Shown here: positions 32,411 through 34,184 of the stretch, one piece after another | Position numbering within the stretch: the stretch's first letter is position 1 | Layout of the letters: every line of letters starts with the position of its first letter | NCBI GenBank assembly: GCA_900539505.1 | Contig: UQCL01000015.1 | Coordinates: 1 to 34,184 of the forward strand | DNA from: an uncultured Campylobacter sp. | GTDB lineage: Bacteria > Campylobacterota > Campylobacteria > Campylobacterales > Campylobacteraceae | Length of the DNA: 34,184 nucleotides | Direction: 5' to 3' | Position numbers and translations under genes: made by a program | The notes under the pieces: generated by a model | What the model was told of the DNA's origin: nothing | Database searches by the model: none | The model's input: the letters and a program-made list of their open reading frames with translations, nothing else

Positions 32411-32625
32411 TTCATTCTCCTTGTTTGAAATTTATCGGTATTTTACTATCCGTTTACTTTAAAAATTTTAAATTGCGGGCGCACGCGCCGTTTTAACGCG
32501 GCTCGTTAAAATTCTGCTTTTAAAATTTGCTCGCACTTTTTGAAATTTCGTTTTAAAATTTTAACTAGCGCGACGAAATTTTGCGGAGTGAAATTCCGCG
32601 AGCCAGATTAGAATTTAGCCCAGCA

Positions 32626-32649
32626 GAATTCCGCATCGCTGCGGAATTC
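32626..32649 (-). terminator. Terminator after the antiporter gene
   Basis: Arms GAATTCCGCA (32626-32635) and TGCGGAATTC (32640-32649), 10-bp perfect stem, TCGC loop, about 34 bases past the nhaC-type stop codon. AT-rich flanks on both sides. Confidence 0.65.
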
Positions 32650-32682
32650 AAAATTTAAAAGCAAATTTAAAATTTGCGGGAG

Positions 32683-34184
32683 CTACTCCTCTATCTTTTT
32701 ACCTGCGAACCGCACGAGAGCCCACGTAACGACAAGCCCCATCGGCAGCGCGATCCAGACGCTAAGTCCTAGCGCTACGGGCAGATAGCCCGCTACCACG
32801 GCGACCGCGCCGACGGATAGAGCGTAAGGCATCTGCGTCTTTACGTGCTCGATATGATCGCAGCCCGCGCCCATCGACGAAAGGATCGTGGTGTCCGAAA
32901 TCGGCGAGCAATGATCGCCGAAAATCGCGCCCGTAAGCACGCCAGAGATATTTACGATCATATAGGCGTGAAGCGCATCGCCCGAAAGCCCGTAGTGAAG
33001 TCCCACAGCGTTTGCCAAAGGTATGGCTAGCGGCATTAGAATTCCCATCGTGCCGTAACTCGTGCCCGTCGAAAAGCTAATGAACGAGCCCAGCACGAAA
33101 ATCGCTACCGGAAGCAAAAATTTCGGCGTATTTTGGCTTAGCATATCGACCAGATAGCGCGACGTGCCGAGCTCCTTGATGACTGAGCTAAGCGACCAGG
33201 CAAGCAGCAAGATCACGATCGTGACGATCATCGTCTTCCACCCCTTGATCCACGTAGAGATCGCCTCTCTGACGTTAAAAATTTTGCGGTAAACGCTCAT
33301 AAATATAGACACGACCGTAGCAAGAAGCGCCGCTTGAAAAAGCGCGACCGACGAGTTTGCGTTTCCGAACGTCGCCTGAAGCGTCGTAAAGCTTAGCGGA
33401 GCGGCTTTTGCGGCTGCGAGAGCATCGCCCTCAAGCTTGCTTAACCCGCTAAAATAAAAGCTCGCAAACGCACCGCAGATTAGCACTATAAGCGGGATAA
33501 CGGCGTTTGAAGCCTGCGGCTTGATCCCCTCTTTGGGCTCTAGCGTTTTATCTTCTAGCTCGGCGATGTTAGAATTTTTGGAGTGAATTTCGCCGGTCGC
33601 TGCGCGCCTTTCGGCAGAGAGCATCGGTCCGAAATCCCTACGCATGAACGCTACGTAAACCACGAAAGCGAGCATGAAAAGATTGTAGAAGCGATAGGGC
33701 ATGGTCTGCACGAAGATCGAGAAGGCGTTTACGTTTTGCACGCCGATCTGATCATATCCCGCTCTTATCAAAGATACTTCAAGACCTACCCAGGTAGAAA
33801 TTAGCGCGATACCCGCAATCGGCGCGGCGGTAGCGTCGATGATGAAGGCGAGCTTTTCGCGGCTAACTCTAAATTTATCGGTAATCGGCCTCATGACGGG
33901 GCCTACGATCAGAGCGTTTGCGTAATCGTCGAAAAATACGAAAAGACCCATAACCCATGTTGAAATTTGCGCTGAGATACCGGTTTTGGCGCGCTTGCTA
34001 ATCCAAAGCGCCACGGCTTTCGTGCCGCCCGTCCTGCTAATCAGCGCGACTACGCCGCCGATACAAAGCACCTGCAAAAGCACGCCCGCGTTGCCTTTGC
34101 TAGCCATCGAGCCCACCACGCGCGCGACCAGATCGGTAAAGCTGCCCACAAGCGCGGAGATCGGATTGTCGTTAACGACTGCAA
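32683..34184 (-). CDS. NhaC-family Na+/H+ antiporter, 5' end beyond the window
   Basis: The frame stays open through the window edge (11 further codons before the GTG at 34149 read AVVNDNPISAL), so the N-terminus is missing; about 500 residues are seen. There are roughly ten to eleven membrane segments. Family-like blocks are STWVMGLFVFFDDYANALIVGPVMRPITD, IIDATAAPIAGIALISTWVG, FSTGTSYGTMGILMPLAIPL and GAIFGDHCSPISDTTILSSMGAGCDHIEHV. The last with its Asp/His residues is diagnostic for the NhaC/PF03553 group. It exchanges sodium for protons or, in relatives, malate/lactate; the substrate is unproven. A hydrophilic loop of about 45 residues (near 195-235) carries no known domain. A terminator follows. 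Confidence 0.92.
   Translation of the reverse strand, partial: AVVNDNPISALVGSFTDLVARVVGSMASKGNAGVLLQVLCIGGVVALISRTGGTKAVALWISKRAKTGISAQISTWVMGLFVFFDDYANALIVGPVMRPITDKFRVSREKLAFIIDATAAPIAGIALISTWVGLEVSLIRAGYDQIGVQNVNAFSIFVQTMPYRFYNLFMLAFVVYVAFMRRDFGPMLSAERRAATGEIHSKNSNIAELEDKTLEPKEGIKPQASNAVIPLIVLICGAFASFYFSGLSKLEGDALAAAKAAPLSFTTLQATFGNANSSVALFQAALLATVVSIFMSVYRKIFNVREAISTWIKGWKTMIVTIVILLLAWSLSSVIKELGTSRYLVDMLSQNTPKFLLPVAIFVLGSFISFSTGTSYGTMGILMPLAIPLANAVGLHYGLSGDALHAYMIVNISGVLTGAIFGDHCSPISDTTILSSMGAGCDHIEHVKTQMPYALSVGAVAVVAGYLPVALGLSVWIALPMGLVVTWALVRFAGKKIEE

Overview
This window looks like an assembled contig from a Campylobacter-type epsilonproteobacterium. The evidence is the carboxynorspermidine (saccharopine-fold) dehydrogenase, the selenocysteine formate dehydrogenase with its TorD-type chaperone, the thrS-infC-rpmI-rplT block, the lack of long operons, and G/C homopolymer tracts next to surface-protein genes. 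Moderate GC and pervasive AAATTTTAAAATTT-like spacers suggest an oral species (C. gracilis/showae/rectus group). That species-level call is inference. The first 40 bases are not biological: they match an Illumina Nextera adapter, so the left end is a library artefact and gene 1 is cut there.

Layout. 41-1128: 3' part of an AT-rich, probably acquired gene, converging through a perfect hairpin on the polyamine gene (1125-2339, minus). 2711-4079: a small DUF2892-type membrane protein divergent from a TehA/SLAC1-family transporter. 4369-7089 (minus): a hypothetical protein, a LysE/ArgO-type exporter, a membrane-anchored Asn/Ser/Ala-rich protein and a lipoprotein. 7331-18183 is a formate/selenium block. 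On the minus strand are polyferredoxin-fdhM-like chaperone and small Tat protein-fdhA-fdhB. On the plus strand are selA-selB and a periplasmic CPFC thioredoxin-fold protein. FdhA is read through an in-frame UGA with a SECIS-like hairpin behind it, and selA/selB supply two of the factors needed; selC, selD, fdhC and fdhD are not in the window.

18666-20627 (minus) encodes a small autotransporter whose passenger resembles spherulin-4 (GH135/GH114-like polysaccharide hydrolase barrel); its frame is broken by one UGA just after the signal peptide. 20756-24058 (minus) is the translation block. 24162-26088 (minus) holds a Bcr/CflA-type exporter overlapping a WaaP-like kinase. tRNA-Glu, a lipoprotein and nfo follow. 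28993-32410 contains a Cys-rich Sel1-repeat protein with a C13/G13 tract upstream, a strongly enlarged murI, and an EexN-like entry-exclusion lipoprotein with a G9 tract inside its signal peptide. The right edge cuts an NhaC-type Na+/H+ antiporter.

The most interesting observations are: (1) the apparently phase-variable EexN-like lipoprotein, (2) the spherulin-4 autotransporter with an in-frame UGA in a selenocysteine-using organism, and (3) large low-complexity in-frame insertions in otherwise conserved proteins (SelA, MurI, the FDH chaperone).
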